Origin: Phycisphaerae bacterium
GTDB taxonomy: Bacteria; Planctomycetota; Phycisphaerae; UBA1845; PWPN01
Assembly (NCBI GenBank): GCA_035384605.1
Contig: DAOOIV010000022.1
Coordinates: 1 to 54,542 of the forward strand
Length of the DNA stretch: 54,542 nt
Direction: 5' to 3'
The stretch's first letter is position 1, and each line of letters begins with the position of its first letter. The notes below the pieces were generated by a model, which was given only the letters and a program-made list of their open reading frames with translations, searched no databases and was not told the DNA's origin. Shown here one piece after another: positions 8,038 to 16,932 of this stretch. Position numbers and translations under genes: made by a program.

Positions 8038-8982
8038 ATGATGAGCTATCAAGACATTCACGTCGTTACCGGCGCGTTCGGCTATTCCGGCCGGTACATC
8101 GCCAGGCGGCTGCTCGATCGGGATTGTGCCGTCCGCACGCTGACCAACTCAACCGCCCGTCGGCACGATTTCGGCGATCGCATCGAGGTTCATCCTTTCC
8201 ATTTCGGCGAGCCGGAGAAGATGAGGCGCTCTCTGGCGGGAGCGAGCGTGCTGTACAATACCTACTGGGTGCGTTTCAACCACAAGGGCTTCTCCCACGC
8301 GGAAGCGGTGCGGAACACGATCTCGCTGTTCGAGGCCGCCAAGGCCGCCGGCGTTCAGCGGATCGTCCATGTGAGTATCACCAATCCGTCTGAGGATTCG
8401 CCGCTGGAGTACTTTCGCGGCAAGGCCGCGTTGGAGCGGTATCTGCGGGACCTCGGCGTTTCGTACGCGATCCTGAGGCCGGCCGTCCTGTTCGGCAAGG
8501 AAGACATCCTGATCAACAACATCGCCTGGCTGCTCAGAAGATTCCCGTTTTTTGGGGTGTTCGGCGACGGGCAGTATCGCATCCAGCCGATCTACGTCGA
8601 CGATCTGGCCCGGTTGGCCGTCGAGCAGGGCCTCAGTCGCGAGAATGTGGTCATCAACGCCATCGGAGTGGAAACGTTCACTTACCGGCAGCTCGTCGCG
8701 ACGATCGGCGAGATCATCGGCAAACCTCGACGGATCATTTCAGTCTCGCCGACGTGCGGGTACGTCTTGAGTCGGGTGATCGGGAGGCTGGTCGGGGATG
8801 TCGTGCTGACTCGGGAGGAGATTGAGGGGCTTATGCAAGGCCTGTTGTATGTGAATGCGCCGCCTGCCGGCCAGACGCGCCTGACTGATTGGGTCCGCCG
8901 TCACGCCGATACGCTCGGACTGCGTTACACGAGTGAGTTGGCCAGGCGTCGCGACCGTACCAGCCGCTATGCCTCGAATTGA
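8038..8982 (+). CDS. NAD(P)-binding SDR-family protein (atypical/NmrA or NDUFA9-like)
   Basis: The 314-residue protein opens with a Rossmann motif (TGAFGYSG, Gly12/15/18) and has a YFRGK Tyr125/Lys129 pair. It also has the ILRPAVLFG strand and IYVDDLARL segment that define extended/atypical SDRs with NAD(P)H-binding folds. The NDUFA9-like subgroup acts in quinone or lipid metabolism or as NADPH sensors; the substrate is unknown here. The two Met codons at 8038 and 8041 are equally possible starts, and no strong ribosome-binding site is visible. It lies 225 bp after gapN, and a pair of family-1 repeats follows about 65 bp after the stop codon. Confidence 0.78.
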   Translation: MMSYQDIHVVTGAFGYSGRYIARRLLDRDCAVRTLTNSTARRHDFGDRIEVHPFHFGEPEKMRRSLAGASVLYNTYWVRFNHKGFSHAEAVRNTISLFEAAKAAGVQRIVHVSITNPSEDSPLEYFRGKAALERYLRDLGVSYAILRPAVLFGKEDILINNIAWLLRRFPFFGVFGDGQYRIQPIYVDDLARLAVEQGLSRENVVINAIGVETFTYRQLVATIGEIIGKPRRIISVSPTCGYVLSRVIGRLVGDVVLTREEIEGLMQGLLYVNAPPAGQTRLTDWVRRHADTLGLRYTSELARRRDRTSRYASN

Positions 8983-9048
8983 GAGACGAGTCGTCACTCT
9001 TCAGTTCTCAGTCGTCAGTCGTGGGGCGTAAGAATGTGTGTGAAGACG

Positions 9049-9167
9049 GCAGGGCATGGTCGGAGCCCTGCGAAGTCTGACGGACGAAGCAGGGCGGAGA
9101 CCTGCCGGTGTTGGCTGCAGAATATGGCAGGTCTCGGTCGCCAAGGCGACCTCGACACTGCCCTACC
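9049..9167. repeat. Dispersed REP-like repeat family 1, inverted pair (locus A)
   Basis: This holds a forward unit (9049-9107) and a reverse unit (9126-9167) separated by 18 bp. Each unit runs from a GGYAGGGCAnnGTCG end to a GAGACCTGCC end with an internal stem: GCCCTGC/GCAGGGC in the forward unit and GGTCGCC/GGCGACC in the reverse unit. The CCTGCC ends face each other, as in a BIME-type pair. The surrounding gap 8983-9257 holds no gene. Similarity with the copy inside the hydrolase gene at 47.5 kb extends about 45 bp past the reverse unit. Confidence 0.8.
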
Positions 9168-9257
9168 GGACCGCTCCGTCGGTTTTCGCACGCAGTCCGA
9201 GGCGATTGAAGCCGTGACCACGAACCTTGTTGCCGTCTTCTGAAGAACCGTGAACTA

Positions 9258-11795
9258 TCAAGGTGAGACTCGAATGTTATCGAATCGCACGTCCATACCC
9301 TTGTAGGCAAACAAGCCCACCGAGCCGGATGGGTATGTGCCGTCTTCGGTGGTGATGACCGTCTGTCCGTTGACCGAGCAGGCGATCTTGCTCCCCTTCA
9401 CCTCGACGTGCAGATGGATCCACGACCCGGCAGCGATCGGATCGGGGGTTTGCTGCTCTGCGATGAGAAGGGGATTGGAGAAATGGTTGACCTCAGCCGG
9501 TCCGGGTTCGCCTTTTGCGTCAGCGGATTGCAGGCCGTCCTTGCGAGCCCGCCACAGCCTGCACTTCTTGTGTGCGGGGTCGATCACCAGGTAGTAGCCT
9601 TGGACTCGTCGGCCGTTGCCGCCGCCCTCATCCTCCATGTCGGCCCGGAACCAGAGACCCAACGTTCCTTTGTCGGATCGGGCGTCGGCCTCGAAGCTGT
9701 AGTCTGCCCATGTTTCCCCACCACGCAGCAGAATCATCGCGTCATGTGCTCCTCGCTCGGCGTTGTCGACTCCGCGAGCCGCATCGTGGCGAAGACATCC
9801 GCCGGGCTTGCCGCCGTCGTTGCTCCAATACCACTGTTGCGGTTTCAGCCGCCAGTAGTTCAGGAACGGTACCCACGCCGCGTCCGGCTTCTCGCAATCA
9901 GTCTGGTAAGGCAATGACAGCGGCGTAATCGTTTCTTCGGTGCGGATCACCCGTTCGAGTCGTGTGACGTTGACCATCAGCCGCTCGCTGCCGTATCGAA
10001 GATTGACGATACCCGAGTCCCATGCCGAGTTGAGATAAGGTGATTCAAACGTGCCGTATCCTTCGAGATCCAACGGCTGGCCATCGAGAAGAGGCAGTTG
10101 GCCGTACCTCAGTGTCAGGGTGAAGCGTTCCGCTGACGGCCCGGCATTGCCCTGCGAACAGCTTTCGTAGCTCACCGTGTTTTCTTCCTGCTTGATAGTA
10201 TTGTCCAGCACGTCCGCGCGGAATCGCGAGAAATCGCCCTTGTAGTCGCTGGTTCCGGCGACTTCGAGAACGAAAGGCGCCTGTGGATTCTCGAACTTGA
10301 CGAAATCACCAAAAACTGAGGGATCGTCTGCGCCGGCCCACTTCCAGGCGGCACCGATCACCCGGTAAGCGAGGAAAGTCCCGCCGGCCCGGGCGAAGAT
10401 CCAGCCCTGCTGTTCGGCGACTTCGTCGAATTCCTTTGTGGCCAGATAAGCCTGCCCCACGCTCCCACGGCCGAGGACGACGTTCTTGTATTGGACGCAA
10501 TCAACGGTCGAGGTCGCCGACGCCTCCCGTTCCGCCGGCACGAGGTCGGCGTAGACCGCCCGCCGTGTGCTGCCCGAGATCCGCAGAACGCTGCTGAGCG
10601 GCAGGGCTCGGGACGCTCCGAACAGACCGTCGACCTCCTGGAACGAGCCGAGAATGAAATCGGGGGTGACCCAGGCGTACACCCTGGAGCTGAACACCTC
10701 GGGCGGCGGCGAACTCTGGCCGGGCTTCGCCCGGAGCAGGTTGTGGTAGCGGCCTGGCCGGCGAGCCTTGAACTCGTAGCAGCCTCGCTCGGGGCCGGCC
10801 GTTGCCAACGCCGTGACCGCTTTGGGCGGCACATATCGGCTGGTGGCCAGAAGCGGCGCCCCCAGCACGCCATAGTAATGCGGCCGGCCTTGGTCGAAGA
10901 GCATGTACATGCACGGGTAGCTGCCGCTGCATTGAGCGTCCCGACGGCTATTGTGATTGAACTCGGCGGGGAGTATGCCGTCGTGGGCGGGCTGATAAAC
11001 GCGGCAGGCGGGGCCGCAGAGCATGCCTTCGAGGTTCAGGGCCGCGTGTTCGGCAAACAACACGTCCAAGCCAAGCTCGGCGATTTGGCGCAACCTGGGG
11101 TCTTCGGCCCACTCGGCCACCATGACGAGACAGCCGATTTCCTTCTCCACGTAGCACGGCGAGTTGTACTCCAGCCAACCCTTTCTGATATGCTCAATGA
11201 TGAAGAGCGCGATGTGCCGGGACATCTCCGCCACGGCGTTGTGGTCTCGGTCCAGTTGGGCGGTCATCAGATTCCACGTGTGCCCCATGAAGGCATGGTT
11301 TTCCGTGGCCCCGAATTCCCAAATCGAGGGATTGATTCTTCGCGGTGCCGGCAAGGCATGCATGATGTCGAGCAGACGCTTCCTTGCAGCCGGGCTCAGC
11401 GAAGGATCATCGCGGAAAAGGTAGTAGGCGTGAATGGCCTCGCATACCCGCATATCGGGATCGATCTTTTCGTCCAATGGCATGGCGGCGAAGAAGGCGT
11501 CGGCCTTTGAGACCTCCTCGCGATTGCGTTTCAGATGCATGGCGGCCAGCGCACCCGACCAGTTCGGCTCGATCTCGTCGAATTTCCACTCCTCGTGTTT
11601 CCACTGGATGGGATGGCCTGCAGCCGCCCAGTCGTCAGCGAGACGCCCAAGAAACTCGCGTTTTCGCTTTTCAACGGCCACGGCTGAATCAATGTCGGGG
11701 CTGGTCGCCGCGCACACGCCTGAGGTACACGCCGCGATCAACAGCGATGCGCAAACCGTGCGCCGGGCCGGAGTCTGCCGAATCAGGTTCATCAT
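9258..11795 (-). CDS. Secreted two-domain protein: alpha/alpha-toroid-like N-terminus plus concanavalin-like (DUF1080-type) C-terminus
   Basis: The 845-residue product has a signal peptide (about residues 1-29, ending in GVCAA), so it is exported. Residues 30-620 are rich in aromatic, helical segments (for example GATENHAFMGHTWN and KGWLEYNSPCY) reminiscent of heparinase- or lyase-like alpha/alpha toroids, but I cannot assign a family. Residues about 650-845 match the DUF1080-like lectin/3-keto-disaccharide hydrolase fold: LRGGETWADYSFEADARS, LGLWFRAD, GYYLVIDPAHKKCRLWR, and the closing GSVGLFAYKGMDVRFDNI. The role is probably polysaccharide breakdown. The gene has a GGGAGAG ribosome-binding site and stands alone, 410 bp downstream of the GH172 gene on the same strand. 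Confidence 0.65.
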   Translation of the reverse strand: MMNLIRQTPARRTVCASLLIAACTSGVCAATSPDIDSAVAVEKRKREFLGRLADDWAAAGHPIQWKHEEWKFDEIEPNWSGALAAMHLKRNREEVSKADAFFAAMPLDEKIDPDMRVCEAIHAYYLFRDDPSLSPAARKRLLDIMHALPAPRRINPSIWEFGATENHAFMGHTWNLMTAQLDRDHNAVAEMSRHIALFIIEHIRKGWLEYNSPCYVEKEIGCLVMVAEWAEDPRLRQIAELGLDVLFAEHAALNLEGMLCGPACRVYQPAHDGILPAEFNHNSRRDAQCSGSYPCMYMLFDQGRPHYYGVLGAPLLATSRYVPPKAVTALATAGPERGCYEFKARRPGRYHNLLRAKPGQSSPPPEVFSSRVYAWVTPDFILGSFQEVDGLFGASRALPLSSVLRISGSTRRAVYADLVPAEREASATSTVDCVQYKNVVLGRGSVGQAYLATKEFDEVAEQQGWIFARAGGTFLAYRVIGAAWKWAGADDPSVFGDFVKFENPQAPFVLEVAGTSDYKGDFSRFRADVLDNTIKQEENTVSYESCSQGNAGPSAERFTLTLRYGQLPLLDGQPLDLEGYGTFESPYLNSAWDSGIVNLRYGSERLMVNVTRLERVIRTEETITPLSLPYQTDCEKPDAAWVPFLNYWRLKPQQWYWSNDGGKPGGCLRHDAARGVDNAERGAHDAMILLRGGETWADYSFEADARSDKGTLGLWFRADMEDEGGGNGRRVQGYYLVIDPAHKKCRLWRARKDGLQSADAKGEPGPAEVNHFSNPLLIAEQQTPDPIAAGSWIHLHVEVKGSKIACSVNGQTVITTEDGTYPSGSVGLFAYKGMDVRFDNIRVSP

Positions 11796-12205
11796 TGCGA
11801 GCTCTCCCGTCGTTCAGGGCGCAATCGCCGATCGAGATGACGCATGGAGAATACTCAGATTCCGTCGCGCGTCCAGTCGGTGCCCAGCGTTGAACGGCGG
11901 AGTGAGCCGGCTGCATCGGGTCGCCTTCTCTCGTAACCCAGGTCAATAATCCATGACCAGACCCGGACGACCAACGAAGCCCGATGTGCGAATCACGAAC
12001 GGAATCCGAGGTCTGCCTTGGTGGGATCCGCCGGCTACGCTCACCACAGCAAGCAGGACGGTCGAACTTGTGGCGAACGCTTCTGTTTGGCGACAACCTG
12101 CGTAAACCCCAAGCAACACCGACCACGTCCTTTGAGATGAGGGCGCGGTCGGTGATCGACTCGATGGTTGCCGGCACAGGCTCGACAGACCGGTCGTTTG
12201 CGGCT
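11796..12205. other. Intergenic gap between two minus-strand secreted-enzyme genes
   Basis: 410 bp without a convincing gene on either strand. Open frames here have no recognisable domain and no ribosome-binding site. It presumably carries the promoter of the 845-residue protein and the 3' untranslated region of the GH172 gene. I see no clear hairpin terminator. Confidence 0.5.
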
Positions 12206-14239
12206 TTACTTCAGCAACAGGTAGTCGAGGCCGAACATGTAATCCTTCTTGGCCTTGCTGTTGGCTCCGACGATTTCCGCCGTCAGGAGGTTTCGGCCTT
12301 CCTTGAGGTCAAACGTTCCGAGGTCCAGCTCATCGGTCCGGCCCACGCCGTCGGCCTGAAAGAGGTCGATGGGGTCGCCGGCCTTCTGACCGTTGACGTA
12401 AAGCTGAACAATGCCGTAATCGACGGCTTTGGTCAGCCGGACGATCACGTGTTTGCTGCCGGCCTCTTTGGCCTGGAACGCCAGCGTCAATTTGTCGCCG
12501 GGTTTGCCCTGGGTCCACCACAGATGGTTTTCACTGCTCCATCCACCCAGTTCCTGCGTGCTGGTGGCGCCGGTTTTCTCGACCACCTCCATTGTTTCGC
12601 CTTCGATCGCGCCCGGCACCTTGTTGATCGGCAGGACGGGCATGGGTTCGATCTTGACGTCGTCCCTGGTGATCGGGCCGAAGAACCAGTCGTCCCAGCA
12701 GCCCGACTTGGCGTACCAGTAGCTGATCGCGGCCCGCGTCGTGTCACAAACCGGGTTCCAGTGCCAGTTCTCGATGTCGAACTTGAACGACTTGGTGAAT
12801 GGAATGTCATCGATGATGTGGAACCGGTTCACGCTGGTGTTGCCGAAGTTGCCCGGGCCGTCGCATCGCGGCTGATTGTGGTAGGCGTGGACGAACCGCT
12901 CATTGCAGCACCAGGCGTAGCCGTAGTAATCCTCGGTCCCGGTGCCGAAATGGCTGGGAAACGTCTCCCCGTCGACATAGATCTTCTCATCGCCCTCGCC
13001 CCACCAATCCTTTACCGGGTTGATGATGTGCAGTGAGCCGCCGACGAAACGGCCGTGGCCGCTGCAAGCCAGGTGGCCCCAGTCGGTCATCGGCCGGCTG
13101 GGAAGGTTCTTCTCGATCCGCCATTTGGCGTGGAAGAGCAAGCTCTTGTCGTTCCACTCCCAGGGCATCACGGCGACCGCGCCGGACACGCGGACTTCCT
13201 GCTCGCCGAGGTTCTTGATCCTGATGACCGCCTTCTTGTTGAACGGCATCCACCAATGGCACCAGAGGTCCTGCGGCTTGTCCTTGGTAATGCCCAGCGG
13301 CAGCGAATCGTAGGGCGTCAGGCCGGGTGCGGTGCCGAAGAAGTCGCCGATGGGGGATTCGACGGTCTTTTCGAGGACAGGCTGGCCGGTCTTTTCATCT
13401 TTTTTGTCGCCATGGAAACTCATGTAGAGGACAATCTGGCGGGCGGCGGCGTCGAGATCACCGGCATCGAGGCGGACGAGGAAGCCGCAGATGGCCTTCG
13501 GGCCCTCCATCTCCCAGAGTACGGCCTCTTTATCGGGAGCGAGGCTGACCTCGAAGGGGCTCTTGGTTCGCTCGTCCGGTGGGCCCCCGCCCTGGCGGGG
13601 GTTGGACAACCTGTCGGCCACATCCTTAATCTTGTCGGCGAGTCTCTGGGTGTCTTCCATGGTGAAGGTCTTGACCTCGGTGCCGGCCGGCCAGGTGCGG
13701 TAGTTGACGTGATAGTAAAAGCCGCCTTCGTCGCTGGTCACCTTGCAGTGTTTGGCGTAGGCGATGGGGAAGTAGAGGTTCCACCCGCGCGACCGCTCCC
13801 CGGCAATCGGCTTGGGAAAGCCGGGCACTTCGCCGCCCAGCAGTTTGGTCATCGGGGTCTCGATAGCCGGCTTGTCGGCCTTGTCGAGGTAGATCCGCAG
13901 GGTGCCCTTGGGATTGGCTGACCAGATGCGAACGATTGCTCCGGGGCCGGGGGTGTCCATCATGACGTGCTCCTTGCGACCGTCCTTGTCCTCGATTCGC
14001 AGGTATTGGCCGCAGTCGCCGTTGGCGAAGTAACCCTGGAAGTCGCTGTGGCTCTTGGAGGCTCGGTCCCAACTCGAGAACTGCTTTGTGACATACGGCG
14101 GTTCGGGCAGGGTTGCCAATCGTCTCAGGTCGGTCATCTCGTTGAGCAGCGATTCGGTATCGATCGCGGCGATGGCCGACGAGAACCACACGGTCGTCAT
14201 TGCGAGTGCCAGTAAGGCTTTCATGGATGTGGGTTTCAT
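12206..14239 (-). CDS. Glycoside hydrolase family 172-like (DUF2961) secreted protein
   Basis: The 677-residue protein has a signal peptide (residues 1 to about 24) and a CAGGAGAG ribosome-binding site before its ATG. The core matches DUF2961, now GH172, whose characterised members cleave or rearrange alpha-D-fructofuranosides or arabinofuranosides. Hallmarks are the early PPYVTKQFSSWDRASKS and FANGDCGQYLR, MMDTPGPGAIVRIWSANPKG, and the catalytic-region motif FGTGTEDYYGYAW followed by NRFHIIDDIPF. The C-terminal 115 residues form a beta-rich module (VDYGIVQLYVNGQKAG), probably a carbohydrate-binding sandwich. It would act outside the cytoplasm. The specific sugar linkage cannot be deduced. 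The next gene downstream encodes another secreted hydrolase-like protein, suggesting a polysaccharide-use locus. Confidence 0.83.
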   Translation of the reverse strand: MKPTSMKALLALAMTTVWFSSAIAAIDTESLLNEMTDLRRLATLPEPPYVTKQFSSWDRASKSHSDFQGYFANGDCGQYLRIEDKDGRKEHVMMDTPGPGAIVRIWSANPKGTLRIYLDKADKPAIETPMTKLLGGEVPGFPKPIAGERSRGWNLYFPIAYAKHCKVTSDEGGFYYHVNYRTWPAGTEVKTFTMEDTQRLADKIKDVADRLSNPRQGGGPPDERTKSPFEVSLAPDKEAVLWEMEGPKAICGFLVRLDAGDLDAAARQIVLYMSFHGDKKDEKTGQPVLEKTVESPIGDFFGTAPGLTPYDSLPLGITKDKPQDLWCHWWMPFNKKAVIRIKNLGEQEVRVSGAVAVMPWEWNDKSLLFHAKWRIEKNLPSRPMTDWGHLACSGHGRFVGGSLHIINPVKDWWGEGDEKIYVDGETFPSHFGTGTEDYYGYAWCCNERFVHAYHNQPRCDGPGNFGNTSVNRFHIIDDIPFTKSFKFDIENWHWNPVCDTTRAAISYWYAKSGCWDDWFFGPITRDDVKIEPMPVLPINKVPGAIEGETMEVVEKTGATSTQELGGWSSENHLWWTQGKPGDKLTLAFQAKEAGSKHVIVRLTKAVDYGIVQLYVNGQKAGDPIDLFQADGVGRTDELDLGTFDLKEGRNLLTAEIVGANSKAKKDYMFGLDYLLLK

Positions 14240-14517
14240 CTTGGCTCTCCTGTTTGATGAAGGTCATCTGTCCGGCAAGCCACTGCGGCAAAGGGGTATT
14301 GTGGCCGGGTCGGGCAAAAAGGCAAGTAGCGCGGCAACGACTGTCTGGAGGCGGGCTCGGGAGGGGCACGACTTCGGCAAGGTCATGTGGATCCCAAGGG
14401 CAGGACTGATAGGAGCACTTGTCAGGACGAGGGGCGAGTCTGTTTGGCGCGGGCACGCCGCGCGGAGAACGTCGGAAGGAGGTTTAGGAGATTGAAGATC
14501 AGTCTGCCGCGTGTCTG

Positions 14518-14592
14518 GCGCGCATGTGGCACACAGGTTCCTGGATCACAATCCGTTTTCGTTCCGGCCCGCTGAAAGTCGGTCTGCTTCAG
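14518..14592. repeat. Diverged copy of dispersed repeat family 2 (copy d)
   Basis: Inside the 499-bp gene-free stretch 14240-14738. It keeps GCGCGCATGT, CTGGATCACA, a CGTTT, GGCCCGC, GAAAG and CGGTC in the same order as the better copies, with an extra insertion near the start. The remainder of the stretch has a GTAGCGCCGACACGCCCGTCGGCG palindromic motif near 14675-14697 and no gene that I can support. Confidence 0.4.
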
Positions 14593-14738
14593 GTCGTTCT
14601 TCAGTAACGCCGACTCGGCTAAGCCGGCCGGCTTTGCCGCGGCGAGCGTCCCCCTCGGCGTTTTTCCCCAGTAGCGCCGACACGCCCGTCGGCGATTCCT
14701 GCCACTATGACCGCGCCGATGATAGAACATCCGGAGTG

Positions 14739-15125
14739 TTATTCGTGTAGTCTCCATGGCTTTGCGATCGGTTCATGAAAGGAGGCGCCATGTCTGACGA
14801 CACCACGACGTTCCTTGGGGAGTATGGGACTGTATTGACGGTTACGATTCATCAAGGGCGTATCGCATCTACTGTGCCAGTCGTCAGGGTTCTGTTCCAT
14901 CCACCGTTGGCTCAGCACGGCCGCCCATTGTTGCGGTGCCTCATCCTCGCTGAGTTGGGACAGTCTCTTGCCCAGGCAACACACTTCAGGAATCCGGTCC
15001 AAGCCCATCAACTTGCCCCGTGCTCCCGGGGTCTCGTACTGAAGATCGCTTTCTTCGGCCACCTCATGGCGGGGACGGCCGAGATCGAGCCGTCGTTGGG
15101 CCTGGCCGACGATCTCAGCGGTCAT
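14739..15125 (-). pseudogene. Transposase fragment (degenerate, internal part only)
   Basis: An open frame of 128 residues carries YETPGARGKLMGLDRIPEV followed by a KRLSQLSEDEA/QQWAAVLSQRWMEQNP segment. I recognise this as the internal block of a transposase family common in planctomycetes and chloroflexi. In intact members this block (PGEWGKLLGLDRIPEVRTLR, then a W/EWM helix) is followed by an LYVDGHVRVY catalytic strand. Here the homology stops after DDWHSR, the N- and C-terminal parts are missing, and no terminal inverted repeats are visible. It is therefore a relic of an old insertion next to a tRNA gene. Family assignment is from memory of the motif, not a search. Confidence 0.55.
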
Positions 15126-15385
15126 GACCGACGAACCCCGACCCCGCCGGGGTCGATAGAAACCGTGGATTCCCTCATGGGAAAAACCCGATTAACGGCC
15201 GAGATCAGGAGGTCTGAGCCTTGACCTGTGCCCTTGTTAATCCGGTAGCGCGGCGCTCGCTTGGGTTTGGCGGAGACGACCGACCTCGTCGCAGGTGGTA
15301 CGACTCGCATTTGGCCCTTGGTTACGGCCGCTCCGCCGGACGGTGGGTCTTCGCAACTCGCGAAGTCAGCGGGAATTACGTCAAC

Positions 15386-15458
<73 letters not shown>

Positions 15459-15624
15459 GGCGGGATTATCTCTGTCTGCGGTGTCCGCGTTCAATAAAGT
15501 TCTGCCCCGTCGGGATTTCCCGACCCGGTCAGACTCTCTTATTACATCGGCAGAGGGTCGATCCGTCAAGAGGGCTGTCGGCGCGACCCGACGCCGGGGT
15601 CCAGACACTCCTGGCGGCTCTCTC

Positions 15625-15777
15625 CGGCCCTCCACCACTCGGGTGGGTTCAAGGGTCCGGCGGGCCGGGGAGAAAGGTAGGTCAAACGGCCCTCCACCAC
15701 TCGGGTGGGTCAAGCGAAACCCACGGCAGACTCCTATGAGCCGGGCCAAGCGGCCTCCCACCGCTCGCGTGCGTCAA
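15625..15777. repeat. Three imperfect direct repeats with CCACC/GGTGG mini-hairpins
   Basis: Units begin at 15625, 15687 and 15751 (spacing 62 and 64 bp). The first two share CGGCCCTCCACCACTCGGG then TGGGT, followed by CAAG; the third is degenerate. They lie in the 414-bp gap between the tRNA-Ala gene and the PEGA lipoprotein gene, upstream of the tRNA in its own direction. I see no gene in this gap. Confidence 0.6.
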
Positions 15778-15872
15778 AAAGGGGCAGGACCGGAGGGTGC
15801 CGCACCTCAAGGGAGCCGGCCTCGAAGCACAGTCCGAGACAGCATCACGGCCGGGCCGGGGACTCCTCGCGG

Positions 15873-16295
15873 TCAATCTTCCCCAAAAATGGCTCGGTCG
15901 CGGAACTCCTCGGCGTTTTTCAAGAGATCGTCCCGGGAAATCGGCTCGCCGGCCGGTTCGAGCTCAAAGGTGTATTCTCGCTTGTCGTGGATGGGAAAAG
16001 GCCAGAGCACTTCCGCAAAGAAATCGACACCCGGAGTCTGGTACCACGGCGTCACCACGAACTGGTTTGTCTGAAGCGTCTTGTAGCCTTCTTTTTCGAG
16101 AATGACACTGTAGTCGCCGTACCAGGTGAAATCGATGCTCACCGGCGAGGTGCCGACTTCCTGATCGTTCAGGATGACGCGGGCTCCCTGTGGTGCGGTG
16201 TTGATGGTCATGGTCCGGCGTACACAGCCGGAAACGGCCGGCATCATGATTGCCAGGCCAAGCAGGGCCGGCCGCCAACCGAGTCGGTCCATCAT
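15873..16295 (-). CDS. PEGA-domain lipoprotein
   Basis: The 140-residue product has an N-terminal hydrophobic stretch ending in the lipobox VSGC (Cys24), so it is predicted to be a lipoprotein. Residues about 28-75 form one PEGA repeat (PF08308): INTAPQGARVILNDQEVGTSP then DYSVILEKEGYKT. PEGA domains are small beta-sandwich modules of cell-surface proteins. The C-terminal part (WPFPIHDKREYTFELEPAGE) is conserved in planctomycete PEGA lipoproteins as far as I recall. Its start overlaps the stop of the upstream phosphoesterase by 4 bp (ATGA), so translation is coupled. Confidence 0.82.
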   Translation of the reverse strand: MMDRLGWRPALLGLAIMMPAVSGCVRRTMTINTAPQGARVILNDQEVGTSPVSIDFTWYGDYSVILEKEGYKTLQTNQFVVTPWYQTPGVDFFAEVLWPFPIHDKREYTFELEPAGEPISRDDLLKNAEEFRDRAIFGED

Positions 16296-16771
16296 GGAGT
16301 CACCTCGACAATCTCAGCGGAGAGGCTGTTGGTGTCCAGGATCGCCACCGTGCACCTTCCGGACAGCCATCCGCAGCACTCCCCAGGGTTGAGTAACAAC
16401 CTGTCGCCTTGCCTTTCATTGACCACCTCATGGGTGTGCCCCGTGATGATGACATCAGCCCGCTCCACATCGTGGGGCGTACACCAATCAAGGTAGTGAT
16501 GCACGAGGATACGCTTTCCCCCCGTCTCGATCCAGAGAGGCCCGTCCCGGATCTGCGGAAGCGTCCGCTTCAGGCCGTCACGCTCACCGTCGTTGTTCCC
16601 GTAGATCACGTGCAGCGGCCCGCTCCAGGACTGCATGCTGCGGGCTGCAAAAGGAGCCACGAGGTCACCGGCATGGACTACAGCCTCGACCTGCCGCTGC
16701 CGGAAGAGTTCGAGTGCCCGGGCAATGGCGGGCAGTCGGTCATGAGTATCGGACAAAATGCCTATCTTCAT
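16292..16771 (-). CDS. YfcE/MJ0936-type metallophosphoesterase
   Basis: The 159-residue protein contains all metal-binding motifs of the calcineurin-like phosphoesterase superfamily in the short YfcE arrangement: Asp8-x-His10 in SDTHD, GD at 35-36 in HAGDL, GNND at 58-61, His91, and GHTHE at 111-115. Family members hydrolyse phosphodiesters such as artificial or cyclic nucleotides using two divalent metals in the cytoplasm. The physiological substrate is not known. It is the first gene of a two-gene minus-strand operon with the PEGA lipoprotein (4-bp overlap), a pairing whose logic is unclear. It diverges from the AsmA-like gene. Confidence 0.88.
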   Translation of the reverse strand: MKIGILSDTHDRLPAIARALELFRQRQVEAVVHAGDLVAPFAARSMQSWSGPLHVIYGNNDGERDGLKRTLPQIRDGPLWIETGGKRILVHHYLDWCTPHDVERADVIITGHTHEVVNERQGDRLLLNPGECCGWLSGRCTVAILDTNSLSAEIVEVTP

Positions 16772-16932
16772 CGCCGGTCACCCGGTACCGAATGATACAA
16801 CATCACCGCCGTGAAGAGTTTATACTCCGATCGCCGGCACCGGACAAGCACCTTTCGAGCTGTGGCACGACCTCCGTCCTGACATGAACTCGGTTGTGGT
16901 CGGGCGGCGCGCCAACTACAATCGGCTGTCTC

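Noticed and set aside
14739..15125. Intact insertion sequence
   Set aside because: The N- and C-terminal parts of the transposase and the terminal inverted repeats are missing.
14775..15224. 149-codon plus-strand frame
   Set aside because: Antisense to the transposase relic; no family match.
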